In this document: one piece after another, positions 16,650 through 25,684 of the stretch
Layout of the letters: each line of letters begins with the position of its first letter
How positions within the stretch are numbered: the stretch's first letter is position 1
Assembly: GCA_039029395.1 (NCBI GenBank)
Contig: JBCCGG010000011.1
Span: 60,439 to 124,438 of the forward strand
Source: JBCCGG01 sp039029395
GTDB lineage: Bacteria; Pseudomonadota; Alphaproteobacteria; Kiloniellales; JAKSDN01
DNA length: 64,000 nt
Direction of reading: 5' to 3'
Notes under the pieces: generated by a model
Database searches by the model: none
Told to the model about the DNA's origin: nothing
What the model saw: the letters and a program-made list of their open reading frames with translations, nothing else
Made by a program: the position numbers and the translations under genes

Positions 16650-18121
16650 GGCTCGTTAACCAGGTCGAGTGGATAGATCGGCCGGCGCAGGTGGCGGTAC
16701 TCGAGCACGCTGTTGTCCGAGGTGGTGACGCCCTCGCCGTCCAGCGTCAGGGTCGCCTTGGGCAAGTCGCCGAAGCCCGCACGGTAGTGGATGCGCGATT
16801 TCAGCAGCAAATAGCGCTTATGGGCCGGCTCGATGCCGAGCGATGTGAAGACCCCGAGATCCCACGGTTCGTGATGCCGGGAGACCACGACGATCTCCAT
16901 CTGACCGACCTCCAGAACGGCGCTTGGGCCCATGTTGACCTTGACCCCGGTGTACATGGGCCCGCGCACGGTCCACTCCCCTGTGCTCAACACCTTGACC
17001 CGGCCGGTCACCTGGAGCGGTTGGCCGCGGTGACCGATCGATGGGATGTCGGTCTTGCCGCCGAGTGCCAGGCGCACCGTCGCACCGACGCCGGCCCGAC
17101 TCAACTGTTGCACGGCCTCTGGGTCCCAGACCGCGGCGACCGCGACGTCCTCCAGATCCTGCTCGAGCACCTCGCGGATCACCGTCATGACATCCTGGGT
17201 CGCGCCAGAGCCGCAGTTGTCGGCGTGGTCGAGCAGGATGACCGGTCCGTCGGTCATCGTCTTGGCCGTGGCGACCGCCTCGGAAAGCGGGGTGTGGCGG
17301 TAGACGAACCGCTCTCGTTCAGACCACGCGTGATCGAGGATTCGATCGCGCACCCCATTGGCCAACACCGGATCGCCATCGGCAACCACGACCACCGAGG
17401 TGCCCGAGTCCGGCATGTCGGAAAGCGCGAAGCCGCCGAAAATCGTCGCCGCCAGGATGCCGGGTTCGGTCTCGGCGGCCCGGCAGGCGGCGATCAGAGA
17501 CCCCATGGGCTCATCATCGGTGCCTTGGCAAAGGGTTTGGGACAGCAGTGGGATGTTGCCCCAGGCCATGGTCGGTCGGGCCGCGCCGTCGGCCGCCGCC
17601 AGCACGATGCGCGCAACCTGCTCGGCGACCTCGTACATGTCGGTGTGGGGATAGGTCTTGTAGCCGATCAAGGCCGTGCAGTTGTGCACCATGCGGGCGG
17701 TCAGATTGCAGTGCAGGTCGCAGGTCACGGCGATCGGCAGGTCGGGCCGCCGGGCGCGCAGGCGGGCCAGCAGCTCGCCCTCACCGTCGTGCAGGTGCTC
17801 TGCGACCATGGCGCCGTGCAGGTCGAGCAAGGCCAGATCGCAGTCCATCGCGGCGGCCAGGATCAGCTCGGCCATGTACTCGTAGCAGTCCTCGGCAACC
17901 GGCCCCGACGGCATGGCCTCGGCGGCCAGCGGAGTCACCACAGCGGCGCCGCGCGCCTCGGCGAGCTTAAGGTAGGCGGCGATCGGCATGCGGGTGTCCC
18001 GATAAGCCGCGACCACCTCCTCGCCCAGATGCCCGCTCCAGGCCTCGAAGCGCGCCCAATCGGTGACGATCGGCGAAAAGGTGTTGGTCTCGTGCTTCAT
18101 CATGGCGATCAGGATACGCAT
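16646..18121 (-). CDS. M81 family metallopeptidase, MlrC-like
   Basis: Putative zinc-dependent hydrolase of the MlrC (M81) family, 491 residues. Conserved blocks are MKHETNTFSP at residues 8-17, DLHGAM at 100-105, DLHCN at 135-139 and YKTYPHTD at 154-161; these hold the likely metal ligands. MlrC cleaves linear microcystin fragments, but most homologues sit in catabolic clusters and act on unknown amides. It ends 4 bp inside the convergent flippase gene and is divergent from speD. Confidence 0.87.
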   Translation of the reverse strand: MRILIAMMKHETNTFSPIVTDWARFEAWSGHLGEEVVAAYRDTRMPIAAYLKLAEARGAAVVTPLAAEAMPSGPVAEDCYEYMAELILAAAMDCDLALLDLHGAMVAEHLHDGEGELLARLRARRPDLPIAVTCDLHCNLTARMVHNCTALIGYKTYPHTDMYEVAEQVARIVLAAADGAARPTMAWGNIPLLSQTLCQGTDDEPMGSLIAACRAAETEPGILAATIFGGFALSDMPDSGTSVVVVADGDPVLANGVRDRILDHAWSERERFVYRHTPLSEAVATAKTMTDGPVILLDHADNCGSGATQDVMTVIREVLEQDLEDVAVAAVWDPEAVQQLSRAGVGATVRLALGGKTDIPSIGHRGQPLQVTGRVKVLSTGEWTVRGPMYTGVKVNMGPSAVLEVGQMEIVVVSRHHEPWDLGVFTSLGIEPAHKRYLLLKSRIHYRAGFGDLPKATLTLDGEGVTTSDNSVLEYRHLRRPIYPLDLVNEP

Positions 18122-18311
18122 GACAGTGTCGCCCCTCGCTCAAGCCTGCGTCATGGATGGATCCATAGGCGTACCACCCTAGCATCACGGTCCTGGGCTT
18201 GACCACGATCAGCCCGACATAGGATTCTTCTTGCTTTTTAAAGGGGATACCCATATATCGCCGCTTCCCGCATTTATTGCCGGGTCACATCTGCTGGTTG
18301 GGGAGGACGCC

Positions 18312-18803
18312 ATGTCGCAGACATCCGCCCTCTTCCAATTGGGGATGGACTTGGATCCAGGTTCAAGCACCGCCCAAAAGGAAGACTGGGGTATCACGCG
18401 CGAGTCTGGCTTTAGCCAGTCGGACGCACGCTACGATCACTTCACGGTCAAGGACGGCGTACGCTGTGCCGGGACCCACTTGATTCTGGACCTCTACGAC
18501 GCCCAAGGCCTCGATGACCTGGCGCTGATGGAGCGCGCCTTGCGCGACTGCGTGGACGAGTCGGGCGCGACCCTGCTGCACATCCATCTGCACCACTTCA
18601 CGCCCAATGGCGGCATTTCGGGCGTGGCGGTGCTGGCGGAGAGCCATATCTCTGTGCACTCCTGGCCGGAGACGGGCTACGCCGCCTTCGACGTCTTCAT
18701 GTGCGGCGACGCCGAGCCGGAGCGCTGCATCGAGGTGCTGCGCGCGGCGTTCTCTCCAGTAAAGCTTGCCGTTTCCGAACATCTTCGTGGCCAGGGCGCG
18801 TAA
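18312..18803 (+). CDS. speD: S-adenosylmethionine decarboxylase proenzyme
   Basis: Makes decarboxylated AdoMet for spermidine synthesis. The ATG at 18312 follows GGAGG at 18302-18306 and gives 163 residues. Self-cleavage is expected between Glu110 and Ser111 in ESHISVHSWPE, with Ser111 becoming the pyruvoyl group. His116 and Cys131 match the usual processing and catalytic residues. The N-terminus is about 45 residues longer than in the short bacterial class. speE follows 37 bp downstream, forming a speDE operon. Confidence 0.93.
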   Translation: MSQTSALFQLGMDLDPGSSTAQKEDWGITRESGFSQSDARYDHFTVKDGVRCAGTHLILDLYDAQGLDDLALMERALRDCVDESGATLLHIHLHHFTPNGGISGVAVLAESHISVHSWPETGYAAFDVFMCGDAEPERCIEVLRAAFSPVKLAVSEHLRGQGA

Positions 18804-18840
18804 ACGCGCCACTCCACCTTTCGCTCAAGAGGACTGTGCC

Positions 18841-19704
18841 ATGACCGATAAAGCTTGGCAGGCGGAGACCCTGCACGACGACTTCCAGACCGCTTTTCTC
18901 GCCACCGACGTGCTCTACGACACTGCAACCGAGCATCAGCGCCTGGTGCTGTTCGAGAACCCGACCTATGGCCGGGTCCTGATGCTCGACGGCGCGACCC
19001 AGCTGACCACGGCCGACGAGTTCGTCTATCACGAGATGATGGCCCACACGCCGATCCTGGCCCACGGCGTCGCGAAGGACATACTGATCGTCGGCGGCGG
19101 CGACGGCGGGGTCGCGCGCGAGGTGCTGCGCCACTCGACCGTCGAGCGCCTGGTCCAGGTCGAGATCGACGATAGCGTGGTCGCCTTTTCGCGCCAGTAC
19201 CTGCCGGAGATCTCGGCCGGCGCCTTCGACGACCCGCGCCACGAGCTGGTGATCGCCGACGGCGCCCGCTTCATGGCCGAGACCGAGCGGCGCTTCGACG
19301 TTATCATTGTCGATTCGACCGACCCGATCGGCCCGGCCCAGGTGCTCTTCACCGAAGCCTTCTATGCCGATTGCCGCCGTGCACTCAAGGAAGACGGCAT
19401 CCTGATCACCCAGAGCGGCGTGCCCTTCATCCAGGGCGAGGAGCTGGAAGCGGGCGCACGGGACCTCAGGGCCTCCTTTGCCGACGTCTGGTGCTACCTC
19501 TGCACCGTGCCGACCTACGTCGGCGGCGAGATGGCGCTCGGCTGGGCCAGTGACCAGCCGGCCCACCGCCGGGTTCCACTCGAGGTCTTGGAAGTGCGTT
19601 ACGAGGCCGCGGGCCTGGTGGGCAAGACCCGATACTACGCCCCCGATCTGCACCAGGCCGCCTTCGTCCTGCCGCCCTACATCAAGCGGCTGGTCATCGG
19701 CTAA
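18841..19704 (+). CDS. speE: Spermidine synthase
   Basis: Aminopropyltransferase making spermidine from putrescine and decarboxylated AdoMet; cytoplasmic, 287 residues. The cofactor loop is GGGDGG at 85-90 and the catalytic stretch is DSTDP at 158-162. The ATG at 18841 follows AAGAGGAC. A longer in-frame reading from 18766 would overlap the end of speD and is unlikely. It overlaps the stop of the convergent amine oxidase gene by 4 bp. Confidence 0.93.
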   Translation: MTDKAWQAETLHDDFQTAFLATDVLYDTATEHQRLVLFENPTYGRVLMLDGATQLTTADEFVYHEMMAHTPILAHGVAKDILIVGGGDGGVAREVLRHSTVERLVQVEIDDSVVAFSRQYLPEISAGAFDDPRHELVIADGARFMAETERRFDVIIVDSTDPIGPAQVLFTEAFYADCRRALKEDGILITQSGVPFIQGEELEAGARDLRASFADVWCYLCTVPTYVGGEMALGWASDQPAHRRVPLEVLEVRYEAAGLVGKTRYYAPDLHQAAFVLPPYIKRLVIG

Positions 19705-21290
19705 CCTTTGTAGCGCGCCTTGTAGTAGGCCTTGAAGCGGGCGGCGTCGCCGCCCGCTTCGCCCAGGTAGTGGACGACGTCCGCGGCGGCCTGGCGGCCG
19801 CTCATGAAGGCGCCGTGCACGGCGAGTGGCTGATAGTCCTTGTGGTAGGCCGGCGCGGTCGCCTCGCCGGCCCAGAACAGCGGCAGGGTGTCGCAAGGAT
19901 TCTTGAGGGCCTCGCGGGCCTTGGGCGCGGCGATCTTGCGCTGGCGCTTGGGGATGAACTTCAGGAAGGAGTTGCCGCCCTTGGCGAAGGGATCGCGCGA
20001 CCAGTCCTGGCGCCAGCAATGAGCCTCGAAGCCGTTCGGCGTGTCCTTGCCGACCACCAGGTCTTTCATGTTCCAAGCGCGACCCCGGCCGTAGATTCGG
20101 CCGAGCACGGCGAAGACGTGACGCGCCGCCTCCTGATCGGTCATCTTACTAATCCGCTGGTGGTCCTGGTTCATCAGAAGGCCGGTCAGGACGTGGGGGC
20201 CGGTGTGCTCTCTTGGGAAGGCCGAGAAGAAGGTGCGCGCCTTGCCCCGGGGGTTGCTCAAGACCGACATGTGGCCCGCGGAGTTGCCGCCGTCGTCGAT
20301 CCAAACCCTTTCCTTGAAAGCCAGACTGAACTTGGTGATCGGCCCCATGCGCACGACCTGCAGCGCATCGCGTTTCTTCTTGGTCAGCAGCGTTCCGAAG
20401 ATCTGATCGCCACCGCCATCGACCGGATCTAGCATGCCGGCCGAGAAGGTGGAGATCGCCGACTTGCCCACATAGCTCTTGCCGTTCTCGGTGGTTACCT
20501 CGATCTTGCCGTCGCTCCGGCGCGCCACCGAGACAACCTTGGCGCCGGCGCCGTTCTTCCGGCTCTTGACGGTTGTGCCGCCGGCCTTGCGGAACTGCTG
20601 CTCTATCTTGGCCGGCAAGGCGTCGAAGCCGCAAAGCTCGAAGGGTCGGCCTTTCAGCTCGAGGCGGTACTCGGTCGGCTCCATCAGCTGGTCCGGAATC
20701 TTGTCGGCGCTGAAGCCGGCGATGCTGAGGGCGTCGAGACCGCCCGGCGTGTGCGCCGTCAAGGTGTAGGCCAGAAGGTCCCGAGCCCGGTCGCTCAGGT
20801 CCTCCTTCTCAGCGCAGCGCTTGGCGAACTCTCGTGCCGTGATGTCCGCTTGGCTCTTGGGATCGAATTTCTCGAGCCTGTCCAGGCAGCTCTGAACGCG
20901 CCACAGGTCGGGCACGCCGACCACCTCGGCCAGCATCTTGGTGCGCGACCAGGTGGGGAAGAACAGGCGGTTTCGCGGCACCCGCAGGATGCCGCCACAC
21001 TTGTGCAGCGGCGAGACCGAAAAGCCGTGGCGCGCCAGCTCGTCCCAAAAGGCCTGATAGCGCGGCTTCTCCTCTACGTGAATGTACTCCGCGCCAGCCT
21101 CGATCGGCACCTTCTTGCCGTCCTTCTTGACAAAGTCCCGGACCGAGTACATGCGCCCGCCGATCCGGTGGGAGCCTTCGACCAAGAGCACCTTGAGCCC
21201 ATGGTCCTGAAGGTCGCGCGCGGCGGTGACCCCGGCGATCCCCGCCCCGAGAACGATGCAGTCGTAGAGTGGTATACGACCGTTCGACAT
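19701..21290 (-). CDS. FAD-dependent amine oxidase (MAO/PAO-like)
   Basis: Flavoprotein of 529 residues in the monoamine/polyamine oxidase family. The dinucleotide motif GAGIAG is at 15-20, with the FAD ribose-binding Glu at about 39 and GGRMYS just after. The C-terminal FWAGEATAPAYHKDYQPLAVH is the family's second FAD-binding block. It converges on speE with a 4-bp overlap, so polyamines are a possible substrate. No signal peptide is evident. Confidence 0.85.
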   Translation of the reverse strand: MSNGRIPLYDCIVLGAGIAGVTAARDLQDHGLKVLLVEGSHRIGGRMYSVRDFVKKDGKKVPIEAGAEYIHVEEKPRYQAFWDELARHGFSVSPLHKCGGILRVPRNRLFFPTWSRTKMLAEVVGVPDLWRVQSCLDRLEKFDPKSQADITAREFAKRCAEKEDLSDRARDLLAYTLTAHTPGGLDALSIAGFSADKIPDQLMEPTEYRLELKGRPFELCGFDALPAKIEQQFRKAGGTTVKSRKNGAGAKVVSVARRSDGKIEVTTENGKSYVGKSAISTFSAGMLDPVDGGGDQIFGTLLTKKKRDALQVVRMGPITKFSLAFKERVWIDDGGNSAGHMSVLSNPRGKARTFFSAFPREHTGPHVLTGLLMNQDHQRISKMTDQEAARHVFAVLGRIYGRGRAWNMKDLVVGKDTPNGFEAHCWRQDWSRDPFAKGGNSFLKFIPKRQRKIAAPKAREALKNPCDTLPLFWAGEATAPAYHKDYQPLAVHGAFMSGRQAAADVVHYLGEAGGDAARFKAYYKARYKG

Positions 21291-21701
21291 GGCGTGCTCT
21301 CCTCTCTTCCCAAAGAAATGTTACAGCCGCGCGGGTTCGCAAAGCCCCGTGCCGTTGAGTTAGTGGATCTCGGCCGTGCAGCGCCTCGGCCCCTGATGTC
21401 CCCCTGCTTTTCAATCTTGCCCTTGGTCGTCCTATCCCTGGTCGCGCCGATCAATGGACCTACCTCAAACGCCATTGAGGCCTCTCGAACAGCTTCGCGT
21501 CTATGTCGGGCCGGCGCCGCGAGACGGGTGGAACAATGGAGGCGACGGCTTAGATCAATTCCTGTTTGGGAGCGAAGGATAACATGGAAGGTGTCGCCGA
21601 AATCAACCGGACCTGATTCCCAGGCTTTGGCAAGTGATGCCCGTTGCACTGCAGTCTGGGTCGTTCCATAGTCGGTTCGCCAGTGAAAGCGCGCCCAGCC
21701 C
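21291..21701. other. Intergenic region without a recognised gene
   Basis: About 410 bp between divergent genes. Only short frames with no ribosome sites are present, and no promoter, palindrome or RNA could be assigned with confidence. It must hold the promoters of the amine oxidase and of the DJ-1/PfpI gene. Confidence 0.4.
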
Positions 21702-22325
21702 ATGCACATCGCGATCCTTCTTTTTGATGACTTGACCGTGCTCGACGCCGCCGGACCGGCGGAGGTGCTCGGGCGCCTGCCAGGCGCGCGGGTCTCCTTC
21801 GTGGCGAAACAGGCCGGGCCAGTGTCCAGCCAAGAGGGCTCTAGCGGCCTTAAGCTGATCGCCGACGCCGGCTTCGACCAGGTGCCTCGTACGGATGTGC
21901 TCTTGGTCCCAGGGGGTCCCGGTTACGCGACGGCCGCGAACGATCCGGCAACGCTCGCCTGGCTGAGATCACTGGCTGCCGAGGCGGCCTGGGTCACCTC
22001 GGTGTGCACCGGCGCCTTGGTGCTCGGCGCAGCTGGCCTTTTGCAGGGCAAACGGGCGACGACCCACTGGTCGATGATCGACGCGTTAGCCGACCATGGC
22101 GCGGTGCCCGAGCGCGCCCGATTCGTGCGCGACGGCCAGGTCGTCACCGGCGCCGGGGTCTCGGCCGGGATCGACATGGCGCTGACCCTGGCCGCCCTGA
22201 TCGCCGGTCCGGAGCGCGCCCAGGCAATCCAGCTGCAGATCGAATACGCGCCCGAACCGCCGTTCGACGCCGGCACGCTCGGCACCGCGCCAGAAACGGT
22301 CAAGCGGCTGCTAGGGGTAAGCTAA
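21702..22325 (+). CDS. DJ-1/PfpI family protein, isonitrile-hydratase-like
   Basis: Cytoplasmic protein of 207 residues in the DJ-1/PfpI glutamine-amidotransferase-like fold. The nucleophile is Cys102 in TSVCTGALVLGAAGLL, followed by GKRATTHW; this arrangement is shared with isonitrile hydratase (InhA) and the N-terminal domain of GlxA-type regulators. There is no HTH domain here, so it is an enzyme-only form. Its 3' end overlaps the convergent enolase-superfamily gene by 15 bp. Confidence 0.82.
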   Translation: MHIAILLFDDLTVLDAAGPAEVLGRLPGARVSFVAKQAGPVSSQEGSSGLKLIADAGFDQVPRTDVLLVPGGPGYATAANDPATLAWLRSLAAEAAWVTSVCTGALVLGAAGLLQGKRATTHWSMIDALADHGAVPERARFVRDGQVVTGAGVSAGIDMALTLAALIAGPERAQAIQLQIEYAPEPPFDAGTLGTAPETVKRLLGVS

Positions 22326-23432
22326 AATCTGCTTGTACACCGCGACTGGCGCGCCCAGCGCGTCCAGGTCCGGCTTAGCGCCCAAACCGGGGCCTTCCGG
22401 CGCCGCCGTGACTCCGCCCTCGATTCGCGCACCGCCTTCGATCGGGTCGAGGCTCAGCATCTCGTGGCACAGCCAGGTAGCCCGACGGTGGCTGGCCGGG
22501 GTCGCCTGGGCGAGATGGACCGCCGCCGTGTCGGCCAGCGCGCTGCCACCGGTTTCCTCGATGTTCATGCGGATGCCGGTTTGAACGCAAAAATCGCGCA
22601 GGCGCCGAGCCCGGGTAAGACCGCCGACCCGCCCGAGCTTGAGACCGATCGCCTGGCAGGCCGGTTCGCGCCAAGCGCCAAGTAAATCGTCGTAGGTCTG
22701 GATGCACTCGTCGAGCGCAATCGGCTGACGGGTCGCCCGGGCCACGGTGACACATTCCTCCATGGTTTCGCAGGGCTGCTCGAAAAAGCCATGCCAGTCC
22801 TCGCACGCCGTCATCACCTGGATCGCCTGGTCGGGCAGCCAGGCCCGATTGACGTCGAATGTGATGTCCTCTCCCGGTTGCAGGGCTTTGGTGAGGAACT
22901 GGATGCGCGCGATGTCCTCGGGCACCGCGGAGCCGACCTTGCAGGAGTGGATCCGGTTTCCCTTGGCCCGGGCACGATCGATAGAGGCCAGCATCTCCTC
23001 GGGCGTGCCGGTAGGGATCGAGCTGTGGACGACCGGCGGCTCGGGCTCGCGACCCCCCAAAAGCTCGCAGACCGGCAGCCCGCAGGATTGGCCCAGAACA
23101 TCCCAACAGGCCATGTCGAGCGCGCCCTTGACGTAAAGGTGGCCTGGCAGGGCTTTGTCCATGGCCCGGTTGATCACCTCGACCCGTCGCGGATCGTGGC
23201 CAAGCAATTTGGGTGCAATCTCGTCGAGGCCAGCACGCAGGCCCTTGGCGAAAGCGGGCAGATAGGTGGCGCCCCAAGGGCAGCCTTCGCCCCAGCCGGT
23301 GTATCCTTCGTCGGTCTCGATGGAGACGAAAGTGGAGTCCAAGCGGTCGAACTTCAGACGGCCGCCCGACAGGCTATAGGGATGGCTGAGCGGCAGCTCC
23401 AGGCGGTAGACAGAAATCCGGTCGATCTGCAT
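22311..23432 (-). CDS. Enolase-superfamily (MR/MLE) enzyme 1
   Basis: TIM-barrel enzyme of 373 residues that abstracts a proton alpha to a carboxylate. Metal ligands are Asp193 (FDVN), Glu218 (FEQP) and Asp241. Candidate acid/base residues are Lys165 (HSCKVG, where the first Lys of the usual KxK is Ser163) and Lys265 (LKLGR). A Lys/Lys pair at these places is used by hydroxyproline-betaine epimerase and related cis-3-hydroxyproline dehydratase. It is the last gene of a six-gene operon, 8 bp after a second enolase homologue. Likely substrate: an N-methylated or hydroxylated proline (inference). Confidence 0.82.
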   Translation of the reverse strand: MQIDRISVYRLELPLSHPYSLSGGRLKFDRLDSTFVSIETDEGYTGWGEGCPWGATYLPAFAKGLRAGLDEIAPKLLGHDPRRVEVINRAMDKALPGHLYVKGALDMACWDVLGQSCGLPVCELLGGREPEPPVVHSSIPTGTPEEMLASIDRARAKGNRIHSCKVGSAVPEDIARIQFLTKALQPGEDITFDVNRAWLPDQAIQVMTACEDWHGFFEQPCETMEECVTVARATRQPIALDECIQTYDDLLGAWREPACQAIGLKLGRVGGLTRARRLRDFCVQTGIRMNIEETGGSALADTAAVHLAQATPASHRRATWLCHEMLSLDPIEGGARIEGGVTAAPEGPGLGAKPDLDALGAPVAVYKQILAYP

Positions 23433-23440
23433 GAAGCCCC

Positions 23441-24544
23441 CTATTCATGCACCGCTAGGGGCGGCCCCAGCTTGTCCTCCTCGACCGTCACTCCCAGGCC
23501 CGGACGATCGCCGACGATAAGATGACCGTCCTTGACCTCGGGCGCGCCGCTGGCGAAGTGTACGGTGTTGTAGTTGTGCAGATCGGTCGTGTTCAGCAGC
23601 ACATCTGACGGCGTGCTGGCTGCCAGATGGGCCAGCGCGGCGGTGACGATCTCACCGCCCCAAACGTCCTCGACGGTCATGGGTATGCCCAGCGCAGCCC
23701 AAAAGTCTCGTGCCAGACGCGCCTTTGTGAGGCCACCGGACTTGGCGACTTTGATCGCCCCCACATCGCAGGCCTCGTCGTTGCGGGCCCGCACCAAGTC
23801 CTCGAAGGTTTGCAAGCTCTCATCCAACTTGAAGACGTGGGGCGCGCGCCGACGCACCGCCAAGCAGTCTTCGTAGCGGCTGCAGGGCTGTTCCATGATG
23901 TAGGAGAGATGCCGGGTCGCCTGTGCGACTTCGAGCGCCTCGTCCCGCCGCCAGCCCCGGTTGCCGTCGGCCAGCAATCGTTCGCCCGGCGCCAGGGCCG
24001 CGCACACGGCCTCCAGCCGGGCGATGTCCTCGGCCGGCCAACCGCCCGACTTGAGCTGGAACTGCCGATAACCCTCCTGGCGGTAGGACTCGATGGTGGC
24101 CGCCATCTCTTCTGGCGTGCCTTGCGGGATTGCGCGGTACATGGGCATGGCGTTGTTCTGGCGGCCGCCCAAAAGCGCGTGAAGCGGCAGGCCGGCGGCC
24201 TGGCCCAAGATGTCCCAACAGGCCATGTCGAGCGCCGACTTGACGTAGGCGTGGCCCAGCATCTCGCGCTCCATAACGCCATAGATCGCGCCGATTGCGG
24301 TCGGGTCGCGGCCGATCAGGTGGGGCGCCAGGAAGGCGATGCCCGGCGCCACACCGTCGGAATAGGAAGGCAGATAGCTGGCGCCAAGCGGGCACACCTC
24401 GCCCCAGCCGGAGATGCCGTCGTCGCTGTCGATCCGCACCACCGTGGCGGTCGCGGCCGAGAGGCTGTAGCCCTTGGCCCAACCGTAGCTGCCACCGACG
24501 TAAGGCAGCTCGATCTGGTAGACCGTGATGCGCGTAATCTTCAT
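23441..24544 (-). CDS. Enolase-superfamily enzyme 2, cis-3-hydroxy-L-proline dehydratase-like
   Basis: 367-residue MR/MLE protein, paralogous to its downstream neighbour. Metal ligands are Asp193 (ADGN), Glu218 (MEQP) and Asp241. Lys165 (FQLKSG) and Lys265 (IKVAK) flank the active site. The start (LPYVGGSYGWAKG) and end (LLNTTDLHNYNT) resemble characterised cis-3-hydroxy-L-proline dehydratase as I remember it. Its start codon overlaps the stop of the MDR gene (ATGA), showing translational coupling. It acts in the cytoplasm, presumably on a proline derivative released by the Rieske and DMGDH-like enzymes encoded upstream. Confidence 0.82.
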   Translation of the reverse strand: MKITRITVYQIELPYVGGSYGWAKGYSLSAATATVVRIDSDDGISGWGEVCPLGASYLPSYSDGVAPGIAFLAPHLIGRDPTAIGAIYGVMEREMLGHAYVKSALDMACWDILGQAAGLPLHALLGGRQNNAMPMYRAIPQGTPEEMAATIESYRQEGYRQFQLKSGGWPAEDIARLEAVCAALAPGERLLADGNRGWRRDEALEVAQATRHLSYIMEQPCSRYEDCLAVRRRAPHVFKLDESLQTFEDLVRARNDEACDVGAIKVAKSGGLTKARLARDFWAALGIPMTVEDVWGGEIVTAALAHLAASTPSDVLLNTTDLHNYNTVHFASGAPEVKDGHLIVGDRPGLGVTVEEDKLGPPLAVHE

Positions 24545-25668
24545 TGGCCCAGAGACCCCAAATCGATGACGAAGTTGCCCACGTGCTGTTTCTTCAGGAA
24601 GGCCGCCTGGGCCTCGCGGATCTGGCCAAGCGAGAAGGTCTCGGCCAGAAGCGGCCGGATCTCGCCGCGCTCGATGTAGGAGACCAGGTTGGTAAAGACC
24701 TCCGCCGGCATCACCGTGGCGCCCAGGACCTCGAGATCCCTCAGATAGAGCGTGCGCAGATCGAGCTCCACGAGCGGCCCGGCGATCGCGCCCGAAGTAA
24801 CGTAACGCCCGCCGCGCACCAGGAGATCGATCAGCGATGGGAAATCGCCGCCGCCGACGATGTCGGCCGCCACGTCGACCAGGCCACCTGGCGCAAGGTC
24901 ACGCACGGCCGCCTTCAGATCCGGCACGTCGCGCGCAATCACATGATCGGCGCCAACCGCTTCGACCGCCGCCAGCTTACTGGCGCCCGCGACCGCGATC
25001 ACGCGGGCGCCCCGGCGCTTGGAAAGCTGGATCAATGCCGAGCCGACGCCCCCCGAGGCGCCGGTCACCAGGACCGTCTCGCCGGCACCGACCCGGGCCT
25101 TGGTCAACATGTACTCGGCGGTCGAGTAGGAGCAGGGAAAGGTCGCCAGCTCCAGGTCGCTCAAGTCCGAGGTGACTGAGATCGCATTGACCGCCGGTAC
25201 CGCGGTGAATTGGGCATAGCCGCCGTCATGCTCGCTGCCGAAGTAGCCAGCTTTCTCCCGGTCCAGCGGATCGCTGGCATCGCGCAGCCAGGGGTCGACC
25301 AAAACCCGCTCGCCGACCCGATTTGGATCGACACCTTGGCCGCCCGCGACGATGCGTCCGACCACGTCGGCGCCCTGGATTCGCGGGAAGGTGAGCGACC
25401 GGCCGCCCCAGGTGGCGTCCTGGTCCTCGCTCTTGTCGAAGCCGCCTGCGCCTCCCTCGGCCGTAGTGCCTTCGCTCACCCCCTTGGAGTACCAGGCGGT
25501 GCGCGTGTTGACGTCGGTATTGTTCATGCCGCAGGCGCCGACCCGGATCAGCACGTCGCCCGCATTCAGGCTGGGCAGGGTCACATTGTCGCGGACTTCG
25601 ATCATCTCGAGGCCACCGTGACCGGTCAGCACGGCAGCGGTCATGGTCGCGGGCAAGCTGGCGCTCAT
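24541..25668 (-). CDS. MDR-family quinone-oxidoreductase-like protein
   Basis: NADPH-dependent medium-chain reductase of 375 residues from the ATG at 25668. An ATG 24 bases further in is also possible. The Rossmann motif is TGASGGVGSALIQL. Early catalytic-zinc ligands are not evident, so it belongs with the zinc-independent quinone reductase/crotonyl-reductase side. An inserted segment near residues 60-90 (rich in Gly, Ser and Glu) is unusual. It lies mid-operon, 16 bp after the Rieske gene and overlapping the next gene by 4 bp. Whether it supports the Rieske enzyme or reduces a pathway intermediate is unknown. Confidence 0.8.
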   Translation of the reverse strand: MSASLPATMTAAVLTGHGGLEMIEVRDNVTLPSLNAGDVLIRVGACGMNNTDVNTRTAWYSKGVSEGTTAEGGAGGFDKSEDQDATWGGRSLTFPRIQGADVVGRIVAGGQGVDPNRVGERVLVDPWLRDASDPLDREKAGYFGSEHDGGYAQFTAVPAVNAISVTSDLSDLELATFPCSYSTAEYMLTKARVGAGETVLVTGASGGVGSALIQLSKRRGARVIAVAGASKLAAVEAVGADHVIARDVPDLKAAVRDLAPGGLVDVAADIVGGGDFPSLIDLLVRGGRYVTSGAIAGPLVELDLRTLYLRDLEVLGATVMPAEVFTNLVSYIERGEIRPLLAETFSLGQIREAQAAFLKKQHVGNFVIDLGSLGQ

Positions 25669-25684
25669 GGCAAAGATCCTTGGC

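Noticed and set aside
18122..18311. AdoMet riboswitch upstream of speD
   Set aside because: No conserved core of a known AdoMet riboswitch class could be recognised by eye; a covariance-model search would be needed to revisit this.
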